The translations under genes were made by a program, and so were the position numbers. From contig NZ_JACHXN010000012.1 in assembly GCF_014192095.1 (NCBI RefSeq), positions 103,728 through 167,727 on the forward strand: DNA of 64,000 nucleotides, in the 5' to 3' direction. The notes under the pieces were generated by a model, which made no database searches, was not told the origin of the DNA, and saw only the letters and a list, made by a program, of their open reading frames with translations. Below, one piece after another: positions 28,085 to 36,244 of the stretch; the first letter of the stretch is position 1; every line of letters begins with the position of its first letter. The stretch is from Phyllobacterium trifolii. Lineage in GTDB: Bacteria > Pseudomonadota > Alphaproteobacteria > Rhizobiales > Rhizobiaceae.

Positions 28085-28333
28085 ATGCATCTCACCTATC
28101 ATGTCCATGCCCATGACGGCGGTTGGGCCTACAAGCTCGGAGACGTCTGGTCTGAGAAGTTTCCCTCCCATGACGCCGCATTGAGAGCTGCCAGGGAGGC
28201 AGCGAAACGCCAGCAAATTGGCGGCGAGGATGCGCAGATCAGCTATGAGACTTCAGATGGCACATGGCATCAGGAATCGGTCAGGGGAAGTGACCGGCCT
28301 GAAGTCGATGTCGAGGATGACGCCAAGACCTGA
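28085..28333 (+). CDS. DUF2188 family small protein
   Basis: 82 residues: HVHAHDGGWAYKLGDVWSEKFPSHDAALRAAREAAKRQQ followed by ISYETSDGTWHQESV. This is the DUF2188 pattern, a small beta-beta-alpha fold, often stress-linked and of unknown role. GGGAG precedes the ATG by about eight bases. It lies 18 bp upstream of the GST gene, likely one operon. Confidence 0.8.
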   Translation: MHLTYHVHAHDGGWAYKLGDVWSEKFPSHDAALRAAREAAKRQQIGGEDAQISYETSDGTWHQESVRGSDRPEVDVEDDAKT

Positions 28334-28351
28334 TGGAGCTAGGAAGCGGCA

Positions 28352-28981
28352 ATGAGCAAGTATGTTCTCATCGGATCGGAAGGTTGCGGGTCGGTTATCG
28401 TCGAATTGGCATTGCTCAAGGCAGGCGCTGAATTCGAACTCGAGGAGATCCCTTATCTCGAGCCGGGCCCCGATCGCGACCGTTTGCTGGAATTGAACCC
28501 GCTCGGGCAGGTTCCCACGCTGATCATGCCGGGCGGCGATGTCATGACGGAAAGCGCAGCGATTATTCTTCATCTGGCCGATGCATTTCCTGATGCACAA
28601 CTCGCGCCTGCAACCAGCGACCGACAACGGCCGGCCTTCCTGCGATGGCTCATTTACATCGTCAGCGAAATCTACCCGACGTCGAACTTCAGCGATGATC
28701 CGGCTCGCTGGCAATTGCCAAAAGATGCGCAGGACGACTACAAGCGGACTGTCGATCAATATCGCAAGACATTGTGGGGCCACGTGGAGGATGTCGCCGA
28801 TACGCCTTGTTTCCTCGGCAATGATTTCTGTGCGATCGACCTCTATATTGCAGTCATGCGCAACTGGCGCCCGGGAAGGAAAGAATTCACGCAATCTTTT
28901 CCGAAGCTGACCGAAATCGCCGACAACATAGCCAGTAACCCGATGTTCTCAGGCGTTCTCAAGCGCAACTTTGATACGTGA
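28352..28981 (+). CDS. Glutathione S-transferase family protein
   Basis: 209 residues. The thioredoxin-like N-terminal domain has YVLIGSEGCGSVIVELALLKAGAEFELEEIPY and the glutathione-site VPTLIMPGGDVMTESAAIILHLAD (Pro-Thr and Glu-Ser). An all-helical C-terminal domain with FCAIDLYIAVM follows. The first-domain Ser or Cys at SEGCGS may be the catalytic residue. Probable detoxification or stress role; substrate unknown. Confidence 0.88.
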   Translation: MSKYVLIGSEGCGSVIVELALLKAGAEFELEEIPYLEPGPDRDRLLELNPLGQVPTLIMPGGDVMTESAAIILHLADAFPDAQLAPATSDRQRPAFLRWLIYIVSEIYPTSNFSDDPARWQLPKDAQDDYKRTVDQYRKTLWGHVEDVADTPCFLGNDFCAIDLYIAVMRNWRPGRKEFTQSFPKLTEIADNIASNPMFSGVLKRNFDT

Positions 28982-28982
28982 C

Positions 28983-29240
28983 CTAAAGTCTCTTCGCCGG
29001 ATAGTCGACGAATATGCGAGCTTCTTTGGCCGCTTCGATGAATGCCGAGCGGCACTCCGTAATCGTTACCTTACCATCGAGCGCATCGAGACATTTCTGC
29101 CTTGCCGCCTTCAGTTTGACGCCATCATGGATTGGCCAGTCCATCAACAGGACTTCGGCGGCCTCTGGGACAGAAGCGATGTTCCGGGACTTCCCGGCAG
29201 GCTGGATTTCAATGGTCACGGAGGGAAACGGTGTGGTCAT
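28983..29240 (-). CDS. DUF982 family small protein (second copy)
   Basis: An 85-residue DUF982 protein: IASVPEAAEVLLMDWPIHDG, AARQKCLDALDGKVTITECRSAFIEAAKEARIFV. It is diverged from the copy at 25888. An exact EcfG promoter lies immediately upstream, so close (11 bp from the -10) that the mRNA must have a very short leader if this ATG is right. Confidence 0.85.
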   Translation of the reverse strand: MTTPFPSVTIEIQPAGKSRNIASVPEAAEVLLMDWPIHDGVKLKAARQKCLDALDGKVTITECRSAFIEAAKEARIFVDYPAKRL

Positions 29241-29250
29241 AGCGCAACCT

Positions 29251-29275
29251 AACGTTTCAATATGACAGTTGTTCC
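29251..29275 (-). promoter_or_regulatory. EcfG-type promoter (GGAAC-N16-CGTT) for DUF982
   Basis: Minus-strand GGAAC (29275-29271), 16 bases, CGTT (29254-29251): exact EcfG consensus, directly ahead of the DUF982 start at 29240. Confidence 0.7.
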
Positions 29276-29327
29276 ATGAAGGTTTCCCGCCGCCGAAATT
29301 AGCTGAAAGACATCTCGTTTGGTGCGA

Positions 29328-30410
29328 CTAGCGTTCAATGACGAGATCACTTAGCGGTCTGGAACAGCACGGCAGGAAGAAACCAGCGTCGATCTCTCGT
29401 TGCCTGATCCCTCCGTCGTGTTTCATGTCGACGGCACCGCTCACAAGTTTGGACTTGCAGGTCCCGCAGATACCGCTTGCACATGATGATGGAATCCTGA
29501 CACCGGATTTTTTGGCACAGGAGAGAACCGTCTGATCGGCGCGGACTTCGACAGACTTGCCCTGTTTCGAAAATTGCACACTGAACGATTTCGTTTCGAC
29601 AACCCCGGAAGCTGACGCTGGAGCTTCTTCGATGACAACGGCGTCGAAGCTTTCTTCAAGGTAGTTGGATTCGGGAACACCCAGTTCGGCACTGATCTTT
29701 CTCGCAGCTGCCATGAACGGCGCGGGTCCGCAGCACATGACGACGCGGTCGGCGATATCGGGTGCTGCCAGGGAAAGGAATTCCCTGGAAATCCGGCCTG
29801 AAATGCCCGGCCAACCTCGTTCGGCTCCGATGTCCTCGGGAAGCAGCAGAATTCTGAACCCTTCGACGCGTCGGGCAATGTTTGCAATCTCTTCGCGGAA
29901 GATAAGGTCTTTTGGAGTTCTACCAGCGTGCAGAAAGATGACATCGGTCGACTCGGCTGTGTCAGCAAGTTCCCGCGCCATCGACATGAGCGGCGTGATT
30001 CCTGAGCCACCCGACAGGAAAACGTACTTCTTCGCCGCTGGCCGGACGAAACGTCCGAGTGGCCCCGACGCGCGGACGGCCGCGCTCGGGATCAGATTGT
30101 CGTGCAGCCAGTTCGATACCTTTCCACCCGGTACACGCTTCACCGTGACTGTAATGGCGTTCTTGCGAAGTGGAGACGATGAGACGCTGTAGCAGCGCCC
30201 GTCGTCTTCGTTGTCGAGGCCGAGCTCGAATTTGAAATATTGCCCGGCGCTGAATTCGAATTGTTTCCGCTCGGGCGACACGAACGTGAAACTTTTCACG
30301 TCATGCGTTTCGTCATGAACGTCGATGCAAACGAGTTCGTCGTCGATCTCCGGGTCCCAATATCCGCCGCTTGCCGGACCCACAGCCTTGAGGAGGAGAT
30401 CAGTAACCAT
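29328..30410 (-). CDS. Ferredoxin-NAD(P)H reductase component of a Rieske monooxygenase
   Basis: From ATG 30410 (MVTDLLLKAVG), 360 residues. An FAD domain (GRCYSVSSSPL), an NAD domain (SGGSGITPLMSMAREL and MCCGPAPFMAAARKI) and a C-terminal plant-type [2Fe-2S] ferredoxin (CAKKSGVRIPSSCASGICGTCKSKL, plus the last Cys in FLPCCSRPL). It passes electrons from NAD(P)H to the Rieske oxygenase encoded just upstream, whose stop it overlaps by 11 bases. This architecture is that of GbcB/StcB-like reductases for glycine betaine or stachydrine demethylation. Confidence 0.9.
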   Translation of the reverse strand: MVTDLLLKAVGPASGGYWDPEIDDELVCIDVHDETHDVKSFTFVSPERKQFEFSAGQYFKFELGLDNEDDGRCYSVSSSPLRKNAITVTVKRVPGGKVSNWLHDNLIPSAAVRASGPLGRFVRPAAKKYVFLSGGSGITPLMSMARELADTAESTDVIFLHAGRTPKDLIFREEIANIARRVEGFRILLLPEDIGAERGWPGISGRISREFLSLAAPDIADRVVMCCGPAPFMAAARKISAELGVPESNYLEESFDAVVIEEAPASASGVVETKSFSVQFSKQGKSVEVRADQTVLSCAKKSGVRIPSSCASGICGTCKSKLVSGAVDMKHDGGIRQREIDAGFFLPCCSRPLSDLVIER

Positions 30411-31653
30411 GAGCGCGCATCCGTTCAATGTACCAGGTCGCGAAGTCGTCGAGCGCGACTTCGGTGAACCTGGAATAAGGGCCAGGTTCGTAGCCTGGGT
30501 CCTGAACGCCGGCCTGGGCGCGAGCAACGAGCTCTGCGTCCTGATTGGTGGTCTCGGTCCATACGTGGGCAAGTTTGGCAAGATCGTAGTCGACGCCCTC
30601 GATCGCATCCTTGTGAACAAGCCATTTCGTCCGGATGAGGGTTGTATCGGCAGAGAGCGGGATTGCGATGGAGATCACGGCATGGTCGCCCATGAAGTGA
30701 CACCAGCTGCTGTGTCCCCAAAGATGCGTGTCGCCGAGATCCTTGCGGGTCATGGTCCCCAACAGTTTCGACGAGGCGGCGGTCGAGTCTTCCGTCTGAG
30801 ACTCACCCGCCCCGGCGATAATCAGGCGCTGGGTGCGGAAATTGGTTTCACAGTTCCGCACCTGTTCGACCGTTGATGATGGAAATCCGTCTGCCTCCCA
30901 GCCTTTCGTGCGCTCGCCGTACATGGCGAAATGCGCTTCCGCCTCCTCCCGGTCCTCCGGGCTCAGGCTGTCGGGATCATATCCGAAGTCAAGATCGACG
31001 AACGAAACACACAGCTCCGGATGGTTGGCCGAGCAGTGATAGCACTCCCGGTTGTTCTCCATGGTGAGCTTCCAGTTGCCCTTCTCGATGACATCCAGCT
31101 GGTGTGCGACCTTGGCGTTCCGGATATCATAGGGCGCTAGCCGCCCAGCCATGACCTCCTCCAGCCGCTTGATATCTTCCGGAGGATTGTCGGAAAGACA
31201 GACATAGATCAGGCCGCCGATCGACTTGAAGTTGACCGCCTTCAGGCTCCTGCAACTCTTGTCGAAGTTCTTCCCCATATGCGGCGCATAACTGAGTTCA
31301 CCCGAAAGCTCGTAAGTCCATTGGTGGTAGGGGCAGACCAGCTTGGAAATGACGGTTGACCCAGCGTCCAGCAGCCGCGCGCCGCGATGGCGACAAACAT
31401 TGCGGACCACCCGGATGTCGTTATCGTCGTCCCTCAGCAAAATCAGGCTCGTCGATCCGATGTCGATGACCACAGCGTCGCCGGCTTCCGGAACATCGCA
31501 CTCGAGACCAACATGAATCCAGTGCCTGGAAAAAAACACGTCCAGGTCCGCCTGGAAGACATCTTCGCGGGTGTACAGCCCAGCGGGCAGAGAGTGCCCG
31601 TCGATACGCGCGTCGAGCAAGGAAGAGATCGGCGATGGGAACGTATTGAGCAT
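30400..31653 (-). CDS. Rieske-type aromatic-ring/quaternary-amine monooxygenase, alpha subunit
   Basis: 417 residues. The Rieske centre is C87-R-H89 (NVCRHRGAR) and C107-PY-H110 (LVCPYHQW). The mononuclear iron site has N200, E203, H206 and H211 in MENNRECYHCSANHPEL, a pattern of the GbcA/stachydrine demethylase branch. It would remove a methyl group from a betaine-type compound as formaldehyde. The substrate (glycine betaine, proline betaine or carnitine-like) is inferred from family and from the reductase partner. A divergent LysR gene probably controls it. Confidence 0.88.
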   Translation of the reverse strand: MLNTFPSPISSLLDARIDGHSLPAGLYTREDVFQADLDVFFSRHWIHVGLECDVPEAGDAVVIDIGSTSLILLRDDDNDIRVVRNVCRHRGARLLDAGSTVISKLVCPYHQWTYELSGELSYAPHMGKNFDKSCRSLKAVNFKSIGGLIYVCLSDNPPEDIKRLEEVMAGRLAPYDIRNAKVAHQLDVIEKGNWKLTMENNRECYHCSANHPELCVSFVDLDFGYDPDSLSPEDREEAEAHFAMYGERTKGWEADGFPSSTVEQVRNCETNFRTQRLIIAGAGESQTEDSTAASSKLLGTMTRKDLGDTHLWGHSSWCHFMGDHAVISIAIPLSADTTLIRTKWLVHKDAIEGVDYDLAKLAHVWTETTNQDAELVARAQAGVQDPGYEPGPYSRFTEVALDDFATWYIERMRAHGY

Positions 31654-31731
31654 AATGTTTCCTTATGGATCAATCGTGTCTAGAATCGCAGCAAATTGGG
31701 ATATTTCAACTGCACAAATGTGCGCCATTGA

Positions 31732-31748
31732 CATTACCTGAGGTAATG
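31732..31748. promoter_or_regulatory. Palindromic operator between Rieske and LysR genes
   Basis: CATTACCTGAGGTAATG is a perfect palindrome of eight-base arms around one central base and contains the T-N11-A LysR motif. It lies in the 134-bp divergent promoter region. A second palindrome, GCACAAATGTGC, is at 31712-31723. Confidence 0.6.
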
Positions 31749-31787
31749 GGAAACTCTGATCGCCGCTCAGCGAAATCGGAGTGAAGA

Positions 31788-32708
31788 GTGAAAAGCTTGA
31801 GGAAACAGCTGCCACCATTGACGGCACTTACCGTATTCGAAGCGGCGTCGAGGCTGTCGAGCTTTACGAGGGCCGCCGAGGAGCTCGGCGTCACCCAGGC
31901 TGCGGTCAGTCGCCAGATACATCTTCTCGAGAAGGACTTTGGCTTCGCTCTTTTTACGCGGCTGCACCGCAAGGTGGTTTTGACGGACAAGGGCAAAGCG
32001 CTTTCGACGGCCACCAGCGACGCCTTCAATCTCATCGCGGAAGCTGTTACCGACCTTCGCAAGGATGCTTCCAGCGACGAGCTGACGATCTCTGCGACAG
32101 TTGCATTCTCGCATTTCTGGCTGATGCCCAGGATTTCAGAGTTCTCGCGCCAATATCCCTACACCAACCTCCGCATCCTCTCTCAGGACAACATGCCGAA
32201 CCTCCGACTGGGCGAGGTGGACGTTGCGATCAGATTCGGCAATGGCATGTGGCCGGATGGTCATGCGGAATTGCTGTTCGAGGACGAAGTCTTCCCGGTC
32301 TGCAGCCCGGGATATACCGGGGCAGACGGCCGCATCAAAACTCCGGCGGACTTGACCTCATATTCCCTCATTTCCAACGAAACCGACGATCCAACGTGGA
32401 CAGGCTGGAATGAGTGGCTTTCGTCATTTTCCATCGTGGTTCCCAAGAAGACGCTGGGATTGCGTTGCAGCTTTTACACCGAAGCGATCTATGCCGCACT
32501 CAACGGTCAGGGGATCGCGCTGGGCTGGACACATCTCGTGGAAGACCTGTTGCAGCAGGGACGGCTGGTTCGCCTGACTGATGCCGCGATCAAGCCCAGA
32601 GGGGCTTATTTCGTCGTGGTCCCGACAAGGCAGCATAACAATGAGGCTGCCGGCCTCTTCGTCAATTGGCTGCAGATAGCAGCGCAGGAACCGGAAGCGC
32701 ACCTCTAG
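31788..32708 (+). CDS. LysR-family transcriptional regulator (GcvA-like)
   Basis: 306 residues. The helix-turn-helix spans SSFTRAAEELGVTQAAVSRQIHLLEKDFGFALFTRLHRKVVLT (about 24-66), and a periplasmic-binding-like effector domain follows. The long PLTALTVFEAASRLSSFTRAAEEL start places it near GcvA. It is divergent from the Rieske oxygenase gene, the usual arrangement for a LysR activator of a catabolic operon, so it probably senses the substrate of that oxygenase or an intermediate. Confidence 0.9.
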   Translation: MKSLRKQLPPLTALTVFEAASRLSSFTRAAEELGVTQAAVSRQIHLLEKDFGFALFTRLHRKVVLTDKGKALSTATSDAFNLIAEAVTDLRKDASSDELTISATVAFSHFWLMPRISEFSRQYPYTNLRILSQDNMPNLRLGEVDVAIRFGNGMWPDGHAELLFEDEVFPVCSPGYTGADGRIKTPADLTSYSLISNETDDPTWTGWNEWLSSFSIVVPKKTLGLRCSFYTEAIYAALNGQGIALGWTHLVEDLLQQGRLVRLTDAAIKPRGAYFVVVPTRQHNNEAAGLFVNWLQIAAQEPEAHL

Positions 32709-32735
32709 ACGATGATCCCGTGTCTTATGGGATTT

Positions 32736-33359
32736 TCACCGCAGCCCTGTGTTTTTTGAACGTGTCCGATGCGCCGCCTGTTTTGCCCTGTTTCCGCAGA
32801 GTGCCATACTGCACCACCGACGCGATTTGCGCCTTGTGCGATCAACGAACATGAGCGTGCATGCGTGACCCTCGCAGGCCTTCACATCTGAGAAGTCTTC
32901 CTCGCAGACGAATTTGGCCAGCGATTGTCCAACCGGCAAAAGCAGTGATTCAGGTGAGCGCCAACGGCGCGACATCTTTGTCTTGATCCCTCCGTCCTCC
33001 GCTGCCACAATCTCGGTAAAAGCCTCGTCTCTCTGGAGAAGCCTATTGAGCGGCTCCAGCTCCTTCAGGTGTTTCTCCGACAAAGCAGTTCCCTTATGCT
33101 CACGGACAAAGCCTCGAAACCATTCGCGGAGGCTTCGTGCCTGATCGGCAACCTTGTCCAGTTCGCCCGGCATCGCGCCGGCCTTGATTTCGGCAAGCAC
33201 CGTCTCCGGCACAAGGTTGGCTTGTGAAAGCCAATCAACAAGACCATCGCCTCCGCCGATCCAGTCCACTACCGAATCCACGGGCGTTGCAACAGAATTC
33301 AAAAAATCAAGTCCAGGACTATCGGCAACGAAAATTGCAGGCGGGTATGCGTGCCCCAT
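32736..33359 (-). CDS. CGNR zinc-finger / ABATE-domain regulator
   Basis: 207 residues. The N-terminal ABATE (stress-induced regulator) domain is followed by the C-terminal CGNR finger, CEGHACTLMFVDRTRRKSRRWCSMALCGNRAKQAAH, with zinc ligands in CxxxxC and CxxxxC. Such proteins are predicted DNA-binding regulators. It is divergent from the hydrolase gene at 33505, whose promoter carries a GTAACC-type inverted repeat, so it is the best local candidate for binding that repeat. Confidence 0.88.
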   Translation of the reverse strand: MGHAYPPAIFVADSPGLDFLNSVATPVDSVVDWIGGGDGLVDWLSQANLVPETVLAEIKAGAMPGELDKVADQARSLREWFRGFVREHKGTALSEKHLKELEPLNRLLQRDEAFTEIVAAEDGGIKTKMSRRWRSPESLLLPVGQSLAKFVCEEDFSDVKACEGHACTLMFVDRTRRKSRRWCSMALCGNRAKQAAHRTRSKNTGLR

Positions 33360-33445
33360 ATATATTGTTCCTTCTCCCCGATGCGTGATTTGGCTCTGAG
33401 TGATGTAACCACTCTAAGACGCGTTGACAAGTTATGTTTTTCTTG

Positions 33446-33478
33446 AGTAACCTTCAAACGAGCGATAAAGCGGTTACT
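33446..33478. promoter_or_regulatory. Operator AGTAACC-N19-GGTTACT (first copy)
   Basis: AGTAACC at 33446-33452 and GGTTACT at 33472-33478 form a perfect seven-base inverted repeat with 19-base spacing, 27 bp before the hydrolase gene at 33505. The identical arms and spacing recur at 34477-34509. Confidence 0.65.
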
Positions 33479-33504
33479 TAACGCAGACATCAAGGACTGA
33501 GACG

Positions 33505-34194
33505 ATGGATTTCAAAGGCACGACAGTCGTGCTTGTACACGGTGCATGGGCTGATGGATTGAGCTGGGCAAGCGTGATTGCTTCTCTCAAGTCGCATGGT
33601 GTCAAGGTGGTGGCTGCGCCATTGCCCTTGACCTCTCTGGCTGATGACGTAGCGGCAGTTAGCCATACCATCGCGCGGATTGACGGTCCAGTGGTGCTCG
33701 TCGGTCATGCCTATGCCGGTGCGGTGATTGGCGAGACACACTCCGACAAAGTCAAGGCACTGGTCTATGTGGCTGCACTTGCTCCCGATGAAGGAGAAAC
33801 GGTGGCCGACGTCTTTTATCGCGCCGAGCCGCATCCGCAAGCGCCAAAGCTTGCACCGGACGAGAACTCTCTGATCTGGCTTCCGGATGACGCCTTTGCT
33901 AAGGCTTTCGCACCGAACGCCGATCCCGAAATGCAGGGCATGCTGGCCGCTGTTCAGCGTCCGATTGCCATTGCCTGCATCACTGTGCCTGCCGGTGTTC
34001 CTGCATGGCGCAGCCTGCCAAGTTGGTATCTACTGGCTCAGGACGATCGTATGATTATCGCTGGCACACAGCGCTTTATGGCAGAGCGCATGAAGGCCCA
34101 CGTGAGGGTGCATTCCGTGGATCATACGCCAAGTGTCACAGCGCCTTCCGTAGTCGTGGACATCATTGAAGAAGCAATCCGCGCCGCGGCCTGA
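33505..34194 (+). CDS. Alpha/beta-hydrolase fold protein without Ser nucleophile
   Basis: 229 residues of the salicylate-esterase/hydroxynitrile-lyase-like hydrolase group: TVVLVHGAWADGLSW start, nucleophile-elbow at 67-72, and a late DH (H207) in HSVDHTPS. The elbow, however, reads GHAYAG, so the nucleophile Ser of GHSxGG is Ala69. The protein may be non-hydrolytic or use other chemistry. A subfamily with this elbow exists as I recall. First gene under a shared operator. Confidence 0.8.
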   Translation: MDFKGTTVVLVHGAWADGLSWASVIASLKSHGVKVVAAPLPLTSLADDVAAVSHTIARIDGPVVLVGHAYAGAVIGETHSDKVKALVYVAALAPDEGETVADVFYRAEPHPQAPKLAPDENSLIWLPDDAFAKAFAPNADPEMQGMLAAVQRPIAIACITVPAGVPAWRSLPSWYLLAQDDRMIIAGTQRFMAERMKAHVRVHSVDHTPSVTAPSVVVDIIEEAIRAAA

Positions 34195-34243
34195 TGTTAA
34201 TCTGGCCTTCGAACGGGAAGTATTGACACAGGCGGATTCGACC

Positions 34244-34417
34244 ATGATGCCTGACCAGGCACGCCAGCTCGCTCGCCGCCGGACTTTTGCTGCGCTCGGA
34301 ATCTTTGCGCTGGCAGCCCTGGTATCGCCGTTCGTTCCCCTGCTGGGTTTTGGGCTGATCTGCTCCGCTTTGGTTCTCTACGTAAGACCGGAGGCTATCA
34401 GTGGACGGGTTGCCTGA
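34244..34417 (+). CDS. Small membrane protein, 57 residues
   Basis: Starts MMPDQARQLARRRTFAALGI and has two hydrophobic stretches (AALGIFALAALVSPFVPLLG and LICSALVLYV). GGCGG lies seven bases before ATG 34244. It follows the hydrolase gene by 49 bp. Unknown family, single or double span. Confidence 0.45.
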   Translation: MMPDQARQLARRRTFAALGIFALAALVSPFVPLLGFGLICSALVLYVRPEAISGRVA

Positions 34418-34476
34418 AATTTTGGTTTCACGACATCCCTGTCGATTAGTCGAAAGGGGGACGGTCGCAAATACGC

Positions 34477-34509
34477 AGTAACCTGCTAATACCATCTTGA
34501 CAGGTTACT
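34477..34509. promoter_or_regulatory. Operator AGTAACC-N19-GGTTACT (second copy)
   Basis: AGTAACCTG at 34477-34485 and CAGGTTACT at 34501-34509 are perfect nine-base inverted arms. Between the AGTAACC/GGTTACT cores there are 19 bases, as in the first copy. TTGACA at 34496-34501 and CATAAC 17 bases later form a plausible promoter that the operator overlaps. The dehalogenase-like gene starts at 34576. Confidence 0.7.
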
Positions 34510-34575
34510 AACCAATGAGCCATAACCATCATGCAAGTGGCAAAACGGTTACGGCACAGAGACAGGAGAACTCCA

Positions 34576-35433
34576 ATGACCACCACCAAATATCTCACCG
34601 CCAATGTCGACGGCTTCAACGTCTTCTATCGAGAAGCTGGCCCTGCGGACGCGCCGATCCTGCTGCTGCTGCACGGTTTCCCGAGCGCAGGGCATATGTT
34701 TCGCGATCTGATCCCGCTTCTCAGTGACAAATATCGTATCATCGCTCCGGATCTTCCGGGCTTCGGTCAATCGGACATGCCTTCTCGCGATAAGTTTAGC
34801 TACACCTTCGACAATGTTGCCGGCGTAATCGAACGCTTTACGGAGGTCCTGCATCTTGAGCGCTTTGCCGTCTATGTTTTCGACTACGGCGCACCAACCG
34901 GCTTTCGATTGGCCATGCGGCATCCCGAGCGCATCACCGCGATCATCTCGCAAAACGGCAACGCCTATGAAGAAGGCCTGAGCGACGGGTGGAATCCGAT
35001 CCGCGCCTACTGGCAAGATTCTTCGAAGGAAAATCGCGATGCGTTGCGCGCTATGCTGACACCCGAAACGACCCGCTGGCAATATACCCACGGCGTCAGC
35101 GATGTAGCGATGGTGTCGCCGGATGGTCAATCGCTCGATAATTTCTATCTCGCGCGTCCGGGTGCTGCCGACATACAGCTCGACCTCTTCGGCGATTACA
35201 AAAGCAACGTTGCCCTCTATCCAGCGTTCCAGACCTATTTCCGCACGCACAAACCGCCGTTTCTAGCGGTGTGGGGCAAGAACGATCCGTTCTTCCTGCC
35301 GCCGGGCGCCGAGGCATTCAAGCGCGATATCCCCGATGCCGATGTAAGGTTCTTTGACACCGGACATTTCGCGCTCGAAACGCATGCCGGGGAAATCGCC
35401 GCAGCCATTCGCGAATTCCTTTCTCGCTCTTGA
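34576..35433 (+). CDS. Haloalkane dehalogenase/epoxide hydrolase-like alpha/beta hydrolase
   Basis: 285 residues. HGFP at 33-36 gives the oxyanion site; the nucleophile is Asp103 in VFDYGAPTGFR, as in dehalogenases and epoxide hydrolases. The acid lies in GKNDPFFLPPGA and the His in FDTGHFALETH. The enzyme probably opens an epoxide or removes halide from a small compound. AGGAGA is placed correctly before the ATG. The following SDR starts 17 bp downstream, so the two form an operon. Confidence 0.85.
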   Translation: MTTTKYLTANVDGFNVFYREAGPADAPILLLLHGFPSAGHMFRDLIPLLSDKYRIIAPDLPGFGQSDMPSRDKFSYTFDNVAGVIERFTEVLHLERFAVYVFDYGAPTGFRLAMRHPERITAIISQNGNAYEEGLSDGWNPIRAYWQDSSKENRDALRAMLTPETTRWQYTHGVSDVAMVSPDGQSLDNFYLARPGAADIQLDLFGDYKSNVALYPAFQTYFRTHKPPFLAVWGKNDPFFLPPGAEAFKRDIPDADVRFFDTGHFALETHAGEIAAAIREFLSRS

Positions 35434-35450
35434 ATCGTTGGAGATTTGGC

Positions 35451-36221
35451 ATGCAAAAGTCTGTTGCAATTGTTACCGGCGCGAGCCAGGGGATCGGTCA
35501 CTCCACGGCGATCCGGCTCGCGCGAGACTTCTCTTCGATCGTGCTGGTGTCACGCAATCGTGCCAAGCTTGAGGCCACGGCGGAAATGGTGAGGACGACT
35601 GGTGCCGACGCTCTCGTGCTTGACCTCGATCTGGCACAACCGGACGCAGCGAGGGTGGTTGTTGACCAGACCCTTTCGACCTATGGCCGCATCGATGCCC
35701 TGCTGAATATTGCCGGCGCGGTGCCGCAAATCGATCTTTTTGAAATGACCGATGAACAATGGGAGGGCGGCCTCGCCCTCAAGCTTCACGGCGCACGCCG
35801 GCTGACGATTGCCGCTTGGCCGGCTTTGAAAGACGCTAAAGGTTCGGTAGTACTGATGTCAGGCAACTCCGCGCTTTTTCCAAAAGCACCCTATGCCGCA
35901 GTTGGCACGATCAACGCTGCGATCGTGGCACTGGCAAAGGCATTTTCAGATCGGGGAATCACGGACGGCGTTCAGGTGAACAGCGTTCTCCCGGGCCCGG
36001 TGATGACCGGCCGCCGTCGATCCTATCTCGAACATTGGGCATCGATCCACAATATGAGCGTGGAAGCGGCAACCACAAAGTTCCCGCAGGATGCAGGCAT
36101 CGCTCGTTATGGCGAACCGGAGGAGATTGCCGAGCTGATGGCTTTTCTTGTCTCACCCGGCGCTCGATGGATGACCGGTTCGACACTCCGTATGGACGGC
36201 GGCGAGGTCAAGTCGATCTAA
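35451..36221 (+). CDS. SDR-family oxidoreductase lacking the catalytic lysine
   Basis: 256 residues. TGASQGIG at 9-16 binds NAD(P), NIAGA at 86-90 is kept, and S137/S140 and Y148 are present. The position four after Tyr, normally Lys of YxxxK, is Gly152 (YAAVG). The C-terminus has the usual SDR MTGSTLRMDGGE end. The missing Lys may mean altered or lost redox activity. GGAGA precedes the ATG; cotranscribed with the dehalogenase-like gene. Confidence 0.85.
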   Translation: MQKSVAIVTGASQGIGHSTAIRLARDFSSIVLVSRNRAKLEATAEMVRTTGADALVLDLDLAQPDAARVVVDQTLSTYGRIDALLNIAGAVPQIDLFEMTDEQWEGGLALKLHGARRLTIAAWPALKDAKGSVVLMSGNSALFPKAPYAAVGTINAAIVALAKAFSDRGITDGVQVNSVLPGPVMTGRRRSYLEHWASIHNMSVEAATTKFPQDAGIARYGEPEEIAELMAFLVSPGARWMTGSTLRMDGGEVKSI

Positions 36222-36244
36222 CATCAAGCGGCACGACGACAGGC

